DNA of 64,000 nt from Bacillus sp. ISL-37 (GTDB taxonomy: Bacteria > Bacillota > Bacilli > Bacillales > Cytobacillaceae): contig NZ_JAGGQL010000005.1 in assembly GCF_018613315.1 (NCBI RefSeq), positions 62,001-126,000 on the forward strand, read 5' to 3'. Positions 17,189 to 26,201 of the stretch are shown piece after piece. The position numbers and the translations under genes were made by a program. Under the pieces are notes generated by a model. That model was not told the DNA's origin, did not search any database, and saw only the letters and a list, made by a program, of their open reading frames with translations. The first letter of the stretch is position 1, and the number at the start of each line of letters is the position of its first letter.

Positions 17189-18004
17189 TTAAACTGCAAA
17201 ATCCATTTTTTTATACTCAGACACAATCAAGTGGCGGAGACGTTCCGCATTTTCATAAGCCTCTGGATCCTTTATTATATTTCTGTCACCGTAAATCGAA
17301 AAGATATATGTTAACTGATCCAGATAATCAATTAAATTCGATTCCTTAAAAAGTCGATGGGCTCGTAAGTCCATAAGTTGATCAACATGACAGACAACCT
17401 CAAACATGTCATAATCAGCATTAGCAATTGCACCTATAAGTGGGTAGATACGATTATGAATCTGTGTTTTCTCATCAAGTTTAATGACATCTTTAAAAAA
17501 ATCTTTATCTATACGAACTGTATTAAAATACTCATCATATAATTCATGCTCTTTAATAAAAGTCATCAATATGTCGGCATTATGTAAATCGATGTCAATC
17601 TCGTACTCATCTTCCTTCTTCCTCTTCCATTTCTGCCACCATTTATTTTCCTTATCCGACATAATGATCGGAATACAAAGTATCCACTTAGTCATTCCCT
17701 CTTGATTTTTAATAGCACTTTTAAAGGAGTCACGTATTTGGTCTTTTTGGGCATCTCCAACTTCATAACGGAAGAATTTACACTGAATTACTGTTAAATC
17801 ATCGTTATCATGCTTAATATATACATCTACTCCACCGTCGCCTTGTTCTACTCGAACTCGACTGACAGTTTCATCATGGTATTCGTTGCTATATACGCGA
17901 TAACAAAGTTCTTCAAATTCTCCTCTAGCACCTTCTTTGTACTTGTCCCATAGCCAATCAAACTCTCTTTTCATATTGTTATAATCCTCCTTGTTAAATG
18001 CCAT
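17189..18004 (-). CDS. Mrr-like restriction-endonuclease domain protein
   Basis: A 271-residue protein whose N-terminal half has the PD-(D/E)xK pattern of Mrr-type nucleases: an early helix EFEELCYRVY, then GDGGVD with D60, then VIQCKFF with Q74-x-K76. The C-terminal ~130 residues are helical and unrecognised. Mrr-like enzymes act on foreign or modified DNA. It lies alone in the accretion island with no methylase beside it, so it may be a type IV-like or abortive-infection effector. Start follows GGGG with 9-base spacing. Base composition is more AT-rich than the flanking core genes. Confidence 0.7.
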   Translation of the reverse strand: MAFNKEDYNNMKREFDWLWDKYKEGARGEFEELCYRVYSNEYHDETVSRVRVEQGDGGVDVYIKHDNDDLTVIQCKFFRYEVGDAQKDQIRDSFKSAIKNQEGMTKWILCIPIIMSDKENKWWQKWKRKKEDEYEIDIDLHNADILMTFIKEHELYDEYFNTVRIDKDFFKDVIKLDEKTQIHNRIYPLIGAIANADYDMFEVVCHVDQLMDLRAHRLFKESNLIDYLDQLTYIFSIYGDRNIIKDPEAYENAERLRHLIVSEYKKMDFAV

Positions 18005-18363
18005 ATTGGTAACCCCAAGACATTTTCAATCAACGATTCCACTCTGACCAACTTTGATCGATTTTAAACATAAAGTATTCAAAGGATACAGGCGAGGAAA
18101 AATGGCTCCAGTTTTGTTATTAAAAGTAATTATTGACATTTTTATATTTCCTATTGTTTTAATGAAAATTTCCTTAGTTGAGGATTTCCCTTCCTGAAAT
18201 TTCACTGATTACTTCTTGCAAGGTGCGATTCTTCACATTTTTAGATATCACACAGTATTGAGGAGCATAGGGACGTACCCAATACTTCAATAGAAAAGGA
18301 TACTTTGCATTGCCTATTCCAGATGGATAAACAATCAATTACACAAAAAATAGCAAGCTTAAG

Positions 18364-18812
18364 TCAATAATGCAGCATAATTTTGGCGCTGTATTTTTTC
18401 CCACTGGCATCCAGAAAGTAAATTTTTGTTTTATAACTCTTTATATTCTTACTTAATAATAGTCTCTTTATCGGCTCGAAATCTAAAGAGTGTTCATAAA
18501 ACTCGCCTAGCCCTAAAAGCTTATCAGCGTTTGTGCTCCCGTCGATGTAATTGAGTCTTTACTTTCCGAACTTAATAGTACATTCAGTTATATGTATGGG
18601 CACCAAACCTTGATTTACTATTTTCGCGTTAATTCGAAAGGGTTCTCTAGATAATTCTGACCCAAGCACCGCATAACTATAAGATACGAAAACCCTTGCT
18701 TTAGGCTTAGTCTCTTTTTTAGATAAATACAAAGCTGTTATAACTGCGGCAATAGTTCCAACCCCGGATAGCCAATCAGCAATATTACCTAGATCGAAGT
18801 TACCATTCTAAC
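18364..18812 (-). pseudogene. Frameshifted gene for a small membrane-anchored protein
   Basis: Two adjacent minus-strand frames read as one protein. The first (about 18807-18559) gives FDLGNIADWLSGVGTIAA then VITALYLSKKE and ends in TECTIKFGK; the second (to 18364) continues with YIDGSTNADKLLGLGEFYEHS and ends in SAKIMLHY. The DWLSGVGTIAAVI span followed by a soluble domain is common among small proteins of phage-derived islands. No start codon survives in frame, and one frameshift lies near 18560. The rest of 18005-19104 holds only a short plus-strand remnant (about 18922-19038, ending DVGNEVTIKIN) followed by an ATGCC/GGCAT hairpin. Confidence 0.5.
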
Positions 18813-19104
18813 ATTCCTTTCTAAGTTATAATTGCTAATAATATACGGATTCAATAATTAAAGGTTTCAAGAATTTATTAATTAATATCGCAGACTTCTT
18901 GTACGCAAGTAACTATTACTCGCTAATTGAAATGCCAACCCCGGAGAGTTTATAAAGGAATCTTTATTCGAAGGAAAATACGAAGTTTTAGAAATTTTAT
19001 CTGATGTTGGTAATGAAGTTACAATAAAAATTAACTGAAAAAATGCCTTCCAACGGCATATTTTTACCTTTTTCGTACTTTCTCTTTGGAGAGGAGGCTT
19101 TGGT

Positions 19105-19728
19105 TTAATTTTTTGGTTTGTTATAAATAACCTTTTTAACAAAGTCTCTATTTAAAAAAACTTCTTGATTATCTTTATCAGCAGGCTGAATTATATAGTC
19201 ACCGTTTTTGGTTACCGAAATCAACTTTGCATTAATTGATTCGTCTCCTTCTGAAAGGATAAATGTTAAGCCAACAGCTTCTCCCATTGTTAGCGTGTCT
19301 CGTACAAATAAATAAGCTGAACTATACATTAATAAAATAAATGAAAATAATAGAATAGAAAACACTATATTGACTATAGAAAAACCTTCATAGTATAGCT
19401 TTATATTTATGATTGATAGGTAAATAGGAAGATATGTATACGCAATAATCATTCCCATTATTTTTGCATACTTCTTCCCTAGAAAAAATATAAGTATAAA
19501 CAATACTAGCATCGAAGTAATAAAAACATATGACTGTAAATTTGCATATTGATGTGTGAGAAAAAAAGCAACGGCCGAGTTAATACCTACTAGTAGTAAT
19601 ATATAGAACGCGATCAGTAACAACTTTTTACGATCTATCCTATATTTATTTACCATCTTTTCAAAATCAGTTATGTTCGTTTCATAGTTTGAAAATTTTT
19701 CAAATATTGTTTTTATAAGATCTAACAT
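19105..19728 (-). CDS. Island membrane protein with cytoplasmic C-terminal domain
   Basis: A 207-residue protein: about 35 soluble residues, four membrane spans (about 37-130), then a ~75-residue domain with alternating hydrophobic strands (GLTFILSEGDESINAKLISV and following). The latter could be a small beta-barrel. No family recognised. The ATG at 19728 is chosen because AGGTGA precedes it; an in-frame GTG is nine bases upstream. It is AT-rich, as are its island neighbours. Confidence 0.55.
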   Translation of the reverse strand: MLDLIKTIFEKFSNYETNITDFEKMVNKYRIDRKKLLLIAFYILLLVGINSAVAFFLTHQYANLQSYVFITSMLVLFILIFFLGKKYAKIMGMIIAYTYLPIYLSIINIKLYYEGFSIVNIVFSILLFSFILLMYSSAYLFVRDTLTMGEAVGLTFILSEGDESINAKLISVTKNGDYIIQPADKDNQEVFLNRDFVKKVIYNKPKN

Positions 19729-19791
19729 CCATATCACCTGCAGCTATTTATTTATCTATACGAATTAGAAAGTGAAATAGTTTCATTTATG

Positions 19792-19914
19792 TTACTCGAT
19801 GGCTTCCTGAGACTTCTTCTCTCCTGCGCTTTTTTCAGCAAGGAATTGATCCATTTGAGATTGGATCTCCTTATAGTGCTGATTCACTTCATCAAGTCTC
19901 GACTTAGGGATCAT
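19792..19914 (-). CDS. Short coiled-coil ORF, possible fragment of a phage gene
   Basis: A 40-residue frame beginning MIPKSRLDEVNQHYKEIQSQ. The I-P-K-S-R-x-x-E-V-N start is like phage scaffold (GP20-type) proteins just after their short N-terminal domain. Upstream bases AAGAGC could serve as a ribosome site. It may be a remnant rather than a gene. The gap 19915-20201 otherwise holds only a terminator hairpin. Confidence 0.3.
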   Translation of the reverse strand: MIPKSRLDEVNQHYKEIQSQMDQFLAEKSAGEKKSQEAIE

Positions 19915-20083
19915 TTGCTCTTAGGTGTTTTCTTTCGGTTTTTAGTCTCGTCAGTCGTAGTATTTTATTAAGCGAATAAATTTAAATTCAAAGAAGGTAT
20001 TTTATCATAATCAATTTCTCCTTTTTCAATTTATTAACGCCTCGTATTTGCGATTTTAAAGACATTCTTTAGGTCAATAAAAG

Positions 20084-20107
20084 AAGACACCGTGTGTTTG
20101 GTGTCTT
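20084..20107. terminator. Terminator-like hairpin
   Basis: AAGACACC / GGTGTCTT with an 8-base loop, downstream of the minus-strand 83-residue gene; the T-run is weak on both strands. Confidence 0.5.
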
Positions 20108-20201
20108 TGATTTCACTAGATTGTCGACTGCAATTCTTTATAAACAGCAAAAGCCATCAGAATAAAAGAAAAGCATAAAAGTAGAGCTATAGCACTTAAT
20201 G

Positions 20202-20453
20202 CTAGTGATAAGAGATATTAGTATCATGGAATGCGCTTTTTATTGCTAAATAACATAGCCCAACCAAGAATGATACAGTAGCAAGAAGAAATGCAAAAAG
20301 CAGTAAATTAAGCGCTATACTCTCTAAATCTTTGTTAATCATAAAATTGTAAAGGGTTAATATAGATAAACCTGAAACAGTTACAATACTTGCAAAGAAG
20401 TTGAACCTTTCAAAGCTGTTCAACCTTCTAAATTCTTCTCTAAATTTTGACAT
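20202..20453 (-). CDS. Small two-span membrane protein, 83 aa
   Basis: The product has a charged N-terminus (SKFREEFRRLNSFERFN), two membrane spans (about 21-39 and 47-71) and a short tail. GGGTGAT lies seven bases before the ATG. No family recognised. Small two-span proteins in islands can be toxins or effectors, but nothing here shows that. Confidence 0.5.
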   Translation of the reverse strand: MSKFREEFRRLNSFERFNFFASIVTVSGLSILTLYNFMINKDLESIALNLLLFAFLLATVSFLVGLCYLAIKSAFHDTNISYH

Positions 20454-20579
20454 TTTTCATCACCCAAAATAATTTTAGGCTGTTTATGTCGATAAGTCCA
20501 TATAAGTTTTAAAATTTGACTTTCTAAACGGTGAAACATCATGCTAAAAATGTTGATAAAAAGAAGAATCTTCATATGT

Positions 20580-20860
20580 TCAAACTTATTCGCAAGGTTG
20601 AAAAGAACTTAGGGCCCAGGATTGTTCATGACTACGCTGTTAGTACGCACATCATCTCTGCAAAAATGGTATTGATTTGGCGCTTGTAGGGCCGAGGATA
20701 GCGATTGAGTTACGATGGCAAGGCCGTACTCTTCACTCGAACAAAAGCTCACGATTGGCGTAAGGACGCTTATTTGCTCAAGAAAGGTTGGAAGAAGATG
20801 TGATTTACCGGATGTCAAATCACGGAGGATTGGCATAACCTACACAAAATTGAACAGTAA
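20580..20860 (+). pseudogene. Degenerate DUF559-type endonuclease gene
   Basis: Three plus-strand frames must be joined to read the protein. One gives LALVGPRIAIE, the next YDGKAVLFTRTKAHDWRKDA then YLLKKGWKKM, then after a stop FTGCQI and a final HKIEQ. This order (catalytic IE, acidic DGK, HDWRKDAYLLKKGW, FT-x-x-QI) is that of DUF559/VSR-like PD-(D/E)xK endonucleases. At least one frameshift and one internal stop show it is dead. Confidence 0.6.
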
Positions 20861-20921
20861 GTCCGCATTTAGTAAACGAATTATTAATTGTCGGAGACTT
20901 ACAAAATGAAAAGGTCATGGA

Positions 20922-21098
20922 TTAATTACCACGGCTTTTCTTATCTTTATATTCTAAATACGGTAATTCTTCATTCTTCTCTACCTTTTCTCTAAGTTCC
21001 TGATAAACCTCCACATATATTGCCATGCAAATATCTAAATCAGAAATACAAAAGTTACTACTTTCATATGGTTCTGTTTCATTTCTAAATTTAACCAT
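20922..21098 (-). CDS. Small acidic protein, 58 aa
   Basis: The frame opens at 21098 behind AAGGAG with good spacing and lies 22 bases after the stop of the preceding 186-residue gene, so the pair looks like an operon. The product (MVKFRNETEPYESSNF start) is soluble, helical and acidic with a lysine-rich end. No family recognised. Confidence 0.5.
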   Translation of the reverse strand: MVKFRNETEPYESSNFCISDLDICMAIYVEVYQELREKVEKNEELPYLEYKDKKSRGN

Positions 21099-21120
21099 CC
21101 AACTGTTCTCCTTATCTATT

Positions 21121-21681
21121 CTATGTGAGAATTAAATAACCGAAACTATTTGGGTGGCAAATTTCAGATAATTCTTCATAATTCTTTCTGAATTTTTCTC
21201 CACCCACACCATGTCTATTTTTCAAATAATGATCTACAGCATCAATAAGTGTCATAACACCAATGGAATCGGGAGCGTCTGTCAGTTCGCCTTTATCCCT
21301 TATTCCAAGATATAACCGTCTCAGTTCACTTTCTACTTGTTCCTCTGATATCATTCCACTTTTTAACTGATTGTATTTTTTCAGAAAATAAGCAAGTGCG
21401 CCAGTTGTTTCAAAAAACGCCCTAATCATTAATGTAGTAGTGAGAGGATTACTTTTATTTAATCCATCGAAGAATCCACTTACTAAAGTATGGGATCGAT
21501 ATAGGTTTGCTTGTAAAAAAACCAAAGAATTTTGCCCTAAAAAACTATTTGGACGTGGCGGAACCGGGGTTAGCTGTTTAATATAGGAATTATGGTGAAA
21601 TTTCCTCCACACATTTATTAAATCTATAACATTGGGATAAACGGATTTAATATTGTCCTTTATATTTTTCTTTAAGTACAA
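21121..21681 (-). CDS. Uncharacterised island protein, possibly C-terminally truncated
   Basis: A 186-residue protein from a TTG start at 21681, chosen for the AGGGTG site eight bases before it. Central motifs RAFFETTGALAYFLKKY and a final CHPNSFGY are typical of helical proteins of the DUF5677/HEPN-like group, in which a H-P-N block is normally followed by more sequence. The frame ends nine residues after HPN, so truncation is likely. Function unknown. Confidence 0.45.
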   Translation of the reverse strand: MYLKKNIKDNIKSVYPNVIDLINVWRKFHHNSYIKQLTPVPPRPNSFLGQNSLVFLQANLYRSHTLVSGFFDGLNKSNPLTTTLMIRAFFETTGALAYFLKKYNQLKSGMISEEQVESELRRLYLGIRDKGELTDAPDSIGVMTLIDAVDHYLKNRHGVGGEKFRKNYEELSEICHPNSFGYLILT

Positions 21682-22120
21682 TTTAAACACACCCTTTGAT
21701 TTACATGAGTTCAATAAATATAACTCAAAACTGAAAGTACCGAGCTATTCCACAAATTTTTTATGCACCAGATTTAAGAAAGCCCTTATGAGGTAATATA
21801 ACAGCGCTAAATACGAAAAGCCACGGTTAAGGTACGTTAGCAGTTACGGATAACCTCTACTATATCTATCCAAAACTCTTCGAACATTTCCGTAATAGTT
21901 AATCCGTATGTAATTGCGCTGGTATTTCGTTTGTACTTGTGCGTTAATTCTTTTCGGATAAATAAAAAACCACTTTCGAAAAAGATTCGTAAGAGATCAA
22001 ACGGTTTTATTCACCAGTCTTACACTGGTCTTTCTTCAGACCGGGCGAAACCGTATGGGAATCCGACACTATCATCCTATACAATCAGCTGAAAGCTGAA
22101 AGCCTTGCGAGAGTATAAAC

Positions 22121-22250
22121 GTTGGCGGTACTGCCTATTCTATAAAGCGCTTTAGAGGACCTTAAGTTAATAGAAATTACATACTGTCTAGAACTAGTAT
22201 CATTAAATTATTAAAAATTGGTACCTAATTCGGCACCAAATAACTTTTTT
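22121..22250 (-). repeat. Degraded att-like site and second integrase-tail remnant
   Basis: At 22121 GTTGGCGGTACTGC matches 13 of 14 bases of the tRNA-Sec 3' end copies, then identity is lost. At 22211-22250 the minus strand translates to LFGAELGTNF-stop, and the flanking bases (ATCATTAAATT, TTAAAAAT) match those next to copy C at 17065-17085. This pair mirrors copy C plus its integrase tail, so an older module boundary probably lies here. The remaining gap 21682-22449 holds only an unplaced minus-strand fragment ending EVIRNC near 21840. Confidence 0.45.
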
Positions 22251-22449
22251 AATTACCGATTGAAGCTTTAGTTCTGGCAGCCCAGAATTATGTTCTAAAA
22301 CATTCGCTTCAGGAGCATATGCTAGAATTCAAGTGAAAGCCCATCACCTATCCATCAGGTTGATTGGTTTGTTTCCAATACACGTTACCCCTACCTGCAG
22401 TGGTAACGCTCCAGCAATTGTTGAGTCATTCGATTATTGGCACTTTGTA

Positions 22450-23661
22450 TTAGCTATTACAGAGAGTGTTTTCCATGATTTCATTAAATAGCTTTCTATA
22501 TACTTGTCCTAATGAAATATATACTGCTTTGTACCAAGTTTCCTCACTTATTTCAATATTTTCTACACACCAAATTTTATAATGACATTCCTTTGTTGTA
22601 TAGAAGTCTATTTTTATATTCCCATTTGACAAGTCTTTATATTTTTCGCAGTAATCTTGATAATCATATTGATTCTTAATATAGTCCATATGCCTAAATA
22701 CTTTATCATTAGGATAATACTTTCCATGTAAAAATGTTACGCAAACAATATCCCTTACTTTATCCTCTACACTTGGGAGTTCTTCAAGCTCAATATGCCA
22801 AAATTCTTGCTCAAGATCCCTATCGTAGTCTTTTTTTATTACCATTAACAGCTTGTCAAACGTTTCCAAGTCTCCGTGTACAATTATACTTTTTATATTA
22901 TCTAGCCGAGTATTGTTAAAATTAAATTGTATCCCTCTAAACCTTTCAGCGACAACTCTGTCCGTAATGTCTGCTTTTGAGAATGGTACAGACAATCTTT
23001 CATCTAACCTTAAATAGAAGTCAGCTTCATTCAATGGCAAGCTATCGGATAGCACTTTAAATACACCTGGCATTCTATCAAAGTTATTTATCTTTTTTCG
23101 ATTAATAAATATGTTGTACAAATAATATTTATTGTCATACATAAATCCTTCTGGGTAAAAATGAATGCCTTTGACTTTGGTCAACTTATAATCTGTGATT
23201 TCATAAATAAACTTTTCCTTAGAATTAATCTGTCTAAAATCCCATTGATTGAAACGATTTGTATCTAAAGTAAAAGCCACAATCGCACATATGATTTTCT
23301 GTTTATCTATAATTACTTCATGTGGTAATCTTGTTTCAAAAGTCAAAATATCATAAGCAACGGATTCATTTATTTTTAATCCCGAGTTAGTTAGCAATAG
23401 ATTATTACAAACATAAAAGTATGACATATCCTTTTCGGATTGCGCTAAATACAATAGAATTTCTTCTGTTGTTACTTCAATTGCAGCTAAGATATTCTCT
23501 GTTTGACCACATATTTTTTCCAGATAATAAGGGATTCCAACCCAATGAGTAAACAATCTCCAAAGAGGGAATCCAAGGTGAATTGTATAATAGCTCAAAT
23601 CCTCATATGTATCGAGGTCTTTTATTTTGTCTATGACCGTTTCTACTTTTAAGAGATTCAT
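22450..23661 (-). CDS. Uncharacterised 403-aa island protein
   Basis: A large soluble protein with no signal peptide or membrane span and no motif I recognise. It has mixed alpha/beta character, rich in aromatic residues (YYTIHLGFPLWRLFTHWVG near the N-terminus). The ATG at 23661 follows a GGGTGGGGGGG run. Twin TATAAT-like boxes lie about 30 bp upstream. It is isolated, AT-rich and between a decayed att site and gene fragments. Length and intactness among debris suggest recent arrival; a defence role is only a guess from location. Confidence 0.6.
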   Translation of the reverse strand: MNLLKVETVIDKIKDLDTYEDLSYYTIHLGFPLWRLFTHWVGIPYYLEKICGQTENILAAIEVTTEEILLYLAQSEKDMSYFYVCNNLLLTNSGLKINESVAYDILTFETRLPHEVIIDKQKIICAIVAFTLDTNRFNQWDFRQINSKEKFIYEITDYKLTKVKGIHFYPEGFMYDNKYYLYNIFINRKKINNFDRMPGVFKVLSDSLPLNEADFYLRLDERLSVPFSKADITDRVVAERFRGIQFNFNNTRLDNIKSIIVHGDLETFDKLLMVIKKDYDRDLEQEFWHIELEELPSVEDKVRDIVCVTFLHGKYYPNDKVFRHMDYIKNQYDYQDYCEKYKDLSNGNIKIDFYTTKECHYKIWCVENIEISEETWYKAVYISLGQVYRKLFNEIMENTLCNS

Positions 23662-23747
23662 TTTCACACCCCCCCACCCTTTATGTTTATTATACCATTA
23701 TATGTTAAATTAAAGGTGACAAAAAAAGAGAGTCAATAAATAACCCC

Positions 23748-23946
23748 CAACCACGCTTTCTTGTACGGTTTCCTTGTGGCCATCATATTTGGCAATGCCG
23801 AGATAAAAGCCGTATCCATAGTCGGTCAAGTAATTATCGTTTCGATAACATTATCAGGTATACCTGCATGGTATACTTTTAGGTTTGATATTCGATTAGG
23901 ACTGGGTGAATTGGCCGGCGAGAAAACATCTCCTAAATATGCATGA
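23748..23946 (+). pseudogene. Possible fragment of a membrane protein gene
   Basis: The plus-strand frame reads AFLYGFLVAIIFGNAEIKA then two more hydrophobic stretches and ends EKTSPKYA. It looks like the C-terminal part of a membrane protein, without a credible start or ribosome site. I could not assign a family. The following 300 bp (23950-24260) show nothing clear. Confidence 0.25.
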
Positions 23947-24263
23947 CACTAGTATCTTTTTGGTACTCATATTTATAATCATAGAAGTTTGATTGATATG
24001 AAATCTACCCAGCTTGTGAGACCTCTAAATTATCACAAGAGAAACACCGGGACGGTTCCTGCGTTTCACAAATTGTAATAATGTGGAATTTAGAGGAACT
24101 TGAGAAGAACGAAACCGCTCCGCGATGGTTTCCAAGTCTAGTTTAAACAGTTAAAAAAGTGCATAAAATAAGAAAAGTTTCCTTTCTTATGGTACTGCCA
24201 TTTCGTGAAGATCAGGCAATATGGTTTACTTGCGAACAAGTATAAGAAATCAAAACTAAGACT

Positions 24264-24392
24264 ATGCCGAAAACTGATAGGAAGCGCATAGGTGAGTTGT
24301 TGAGAGTTTCGAAATATAAGAGGGAATTTATTCAGAAAGAGCTAGCGATCATCGCTAACACGTTTTCGAATTGGTGTACCGGTAGAACCTAA
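24264..24392 (+). pseudogene. N-terminal fragment of an XRE-type repressor
   Basis: The frame reads MPKTDRKRIGELLRVSKYKR, then a helix-turn-helix-like QKELA block and SNWCTGRT, then a stop. This is the start of an XRE DNA-binding domain (ELL...QKELA...T-x-SNW-x-x-GRT). The turn region is shorter than normal, indicating a small deletion. It overlaps the end of an opposing gene fragment. Confidence 0.4.
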
Positions 24393-24563
24393 CCGACGAT
24401 GGATAAAGCGAGTTAGATCAATTAAAGTTTTAGCAAGTGCGAATTTGTAAGAAGCACTGTTTTTGCCAAAGAGAACAACTGAGCGAAAGTAAGATTCTAG
24501 TGACGGAAATTCTTCTGTTACTTGAATGTTTTGCCCTATCTGCAAGTTCATTTTGCAAATCAA
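24342..24563 (-). pseudogene. N-terminal fragment of an HNH-endonuclease-type gene
   Basis: The 73-residue frame contains FPSLESYFRSVVLFGKN then YKFALAKTLIDL, the usual beginning of a family of ~300-residue HNH endonuclease proteins in bacterial islands. It stops after about 70 residues, inside the opposing XRE fragment, so the junction looks like a recombination scar. No HNH domain is left. Confidence 0.4.
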
Positions 24564-24695
24564 ATAGCTAAATAAACTATTACTCTTTTCTTCTTCAAGA
24601 ACAGAAAATCCTTGTACTTTATATTTCTCTGAATAACCTATAATATCATTGAATTTAGATATTAGGATTTTTTTATTGATAATTAACTATAAAAC

Positions 24696-24756
24696 AATGT
24701 TATAAAATGGAATTATGTTATAAAATAACCATTTGAATCTAAAAATTGTTATAAAA
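24696..24756. repeat. Three TGTTATAAAA repeats
   Basis: TGTTATAAAA occurs three times in 60 bp just downstream of the 457-residue gene's terminator. Spacing is irregular. Function unknown; it could simply reflect high AT content. Confidence 0.3.
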
Positions 24757-24770
24757 AGAGGTCCGAAATA

Positions 24771-24803
24771 AAAAAAACATGCTTAATGAAATCAGCATGT
24801 TTC
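24771..24803 (-). terminator. Terminator of the 457-aa gene
   Basis: AACATGCT / AGCATGTT with a 10-base loop, followed on the minus strand by a long T-run (the A-run at 24770-24777). Confidence 0.75.
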
Positions 24804-24827
24804 AATCAAAAATATTATAAATACATC

Positions 24828-26201
24828 TTAATTTTTATATAATTTTTCACCCTCTGTAAGAGTATGTTTTATAAAGTCAACAGCAGAGGATGGATTTAAA
24901 AATTGGTTAAACATTCTCTCAAACATTCCTCCTGATATTATTTGTTTCATGTTACCATATTCAAATTCTATGGCCTGCCCGTTATATTCAAATACTTTTG
25001 AATGAGAGGGAACAGTATTCCGTCGTGCGGTTTCTTTTTTAGATAAAAGATGGACTTTTACACCTTTTTTTTCGAACATTTCAAACCATTTATAGATATC
25101 TAATGTAAGCAAGATTGTTTTTTGCCTATTTATCAACTTGACTATATCATCTATTGAGAATGGTTGTAAGTATAATGGAAATGCTAGTGGATCTCTAATA
25201 TAATTTATAAAATTGAACGTTGGAAAATCTATTTTCATTGAATCCTTCCATAATTCAAATCCTTCATGTATTGGCAACTTTGAAGTGTTATATACACCTA
25301 CAATTAAACATTCATCAAATATTCTAAGAGAATAGTTTTTCTTGTCTACCTCTTTTAGCATTTTTGAGATAATATTATCAAAATGTTGAGTGTAAAAGGT
25401 ATCATTTATTATTTTTACTTCCATACCAGTAGTTTCATCTTTACCTTCGCCTTTATTTATTATATCTAGCGTTTTAAATGCTGTAGTTTGTTGTTTTACA
25501 TAACGACTAAATTGATTTTTAAATTTCCTATCCTTTTCGGACAACGGGTAATATAGTTTCCTCTCGCATTTTACTTTAATAAAATCGTCAATAATACTTT
25601 CTATTTCTTCATTAACCTTACCTTCTTTTAATTCTATAAGACCGACTGTCTTATCATTAAAATTATTAACTAACAGATCAGCCACTTGTATAAAAGAAGT
25701 TAAATCACTTATAAGCGGAAATGTAGTATTATCCTCTTGGAAAATTTTCTCTGCAATTTCAATATCATGTTTCAAGTTAGAATTAAATATTTCAACTGGA
25801 GGATTATGTTTGTAGAGCCGCCTAATAACTGTTAAATCATTTTGCAGTAATGGCCATGCAATGGCATCTGCAGCCTTTCTCATTACTAATTCTTTGTACT
25901 GTATAACTTTTAATTTAAGTTCTAGCTCTTCTACTATTTCTTTTTCACTTTTTTGTCTATTTAAATCCTTAATTTGTTTTTTTATCGCTATTCTCTTTTG
26001 ACCTAACTGCAATAAGTTATGTAAAATAAGATTTTGAGCTTTCATAAATCCTTTATGAACCTTAGAGATAAATTCTATATTCCTTTGGTTACCATTAAGT
26101 GACTTAACTGAATCCATTTTAAATGAGACATTTTTTAAGCCGTACTCAACTATATAGTGAATTATTGTTTTTAACTCTCTATTGAAGTTACTATCTAGCA
26201 T
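24828..26201 (-). CDS. Uncharacterised 457-aa island protein with a PD-(D/E)xK-like motif
   Basis: The ATG at 26201 is used because GGGGGGATAAT precedes it. The N-terminal ~100 residues are strongly helical with a likely coiled coil (QKRIAIKKQIKDLNRQKSEK region). Near residues 185-205 the segment QVADLLV then VGLIELKEGKVN has the D...ELK spacing of PD-(D/E)xK nucleases. The C-terminal half is mixed alpha/beta with no match I know. It has its own terminator and lies next to the integrase gene, so it is module cargo. A nuclease-based defence protein is plausible but unproven. Confidence 0.6.
   Translation of the reverse strand: MLDSNFNRELKTIIHYIVEYGLKNVSFKMDSVKSLNGNQRNIEFISKVHKGFMKAQNLILHNLLQLGQKRIAIKKQIKDLNRQKSEKEIVEELELKLKVIQYKELVMRKAADAIAWPLLQNDLTVIRRLYKHNPPVEIFNSNLKHDIEIAEKIFQEDNTTFPLISDLTSFIQVADLLVNNFNDKTVGLIELKEGKVNEEIESIIDDFIKVKCERKLYYPLSEKDRKFKNQFSRYVKQQTTAFKTLDIINKGEGKDETTGMEVKIINDTFYTQHFDNIISKMLKEVDKKNYSLRIFDECLIVGVYNTSKLPIHEGFELWKDSMKIDFPTFNFINYIRDPLAFPLYLQPFSIDDIVKLINRQKTILLTLDIYKWFEMFEKKGVKVHLLSKKETARRNTVPSHSKVFEYNGQAIEFEYGNMKQIISGGMFERMFNQFLNPSSAVDFIKHTLTEGEKLYKN

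Noticed and set aside
18590-18615. GGGCACCAAACC at 18598 as another integrase-tail remnant
   Set aside because: In the minus-strand frame it encodes NQGLVPIHITE inside the frameshifted membrane-anchored pseudogene, so it is unrelated to integrase tails.
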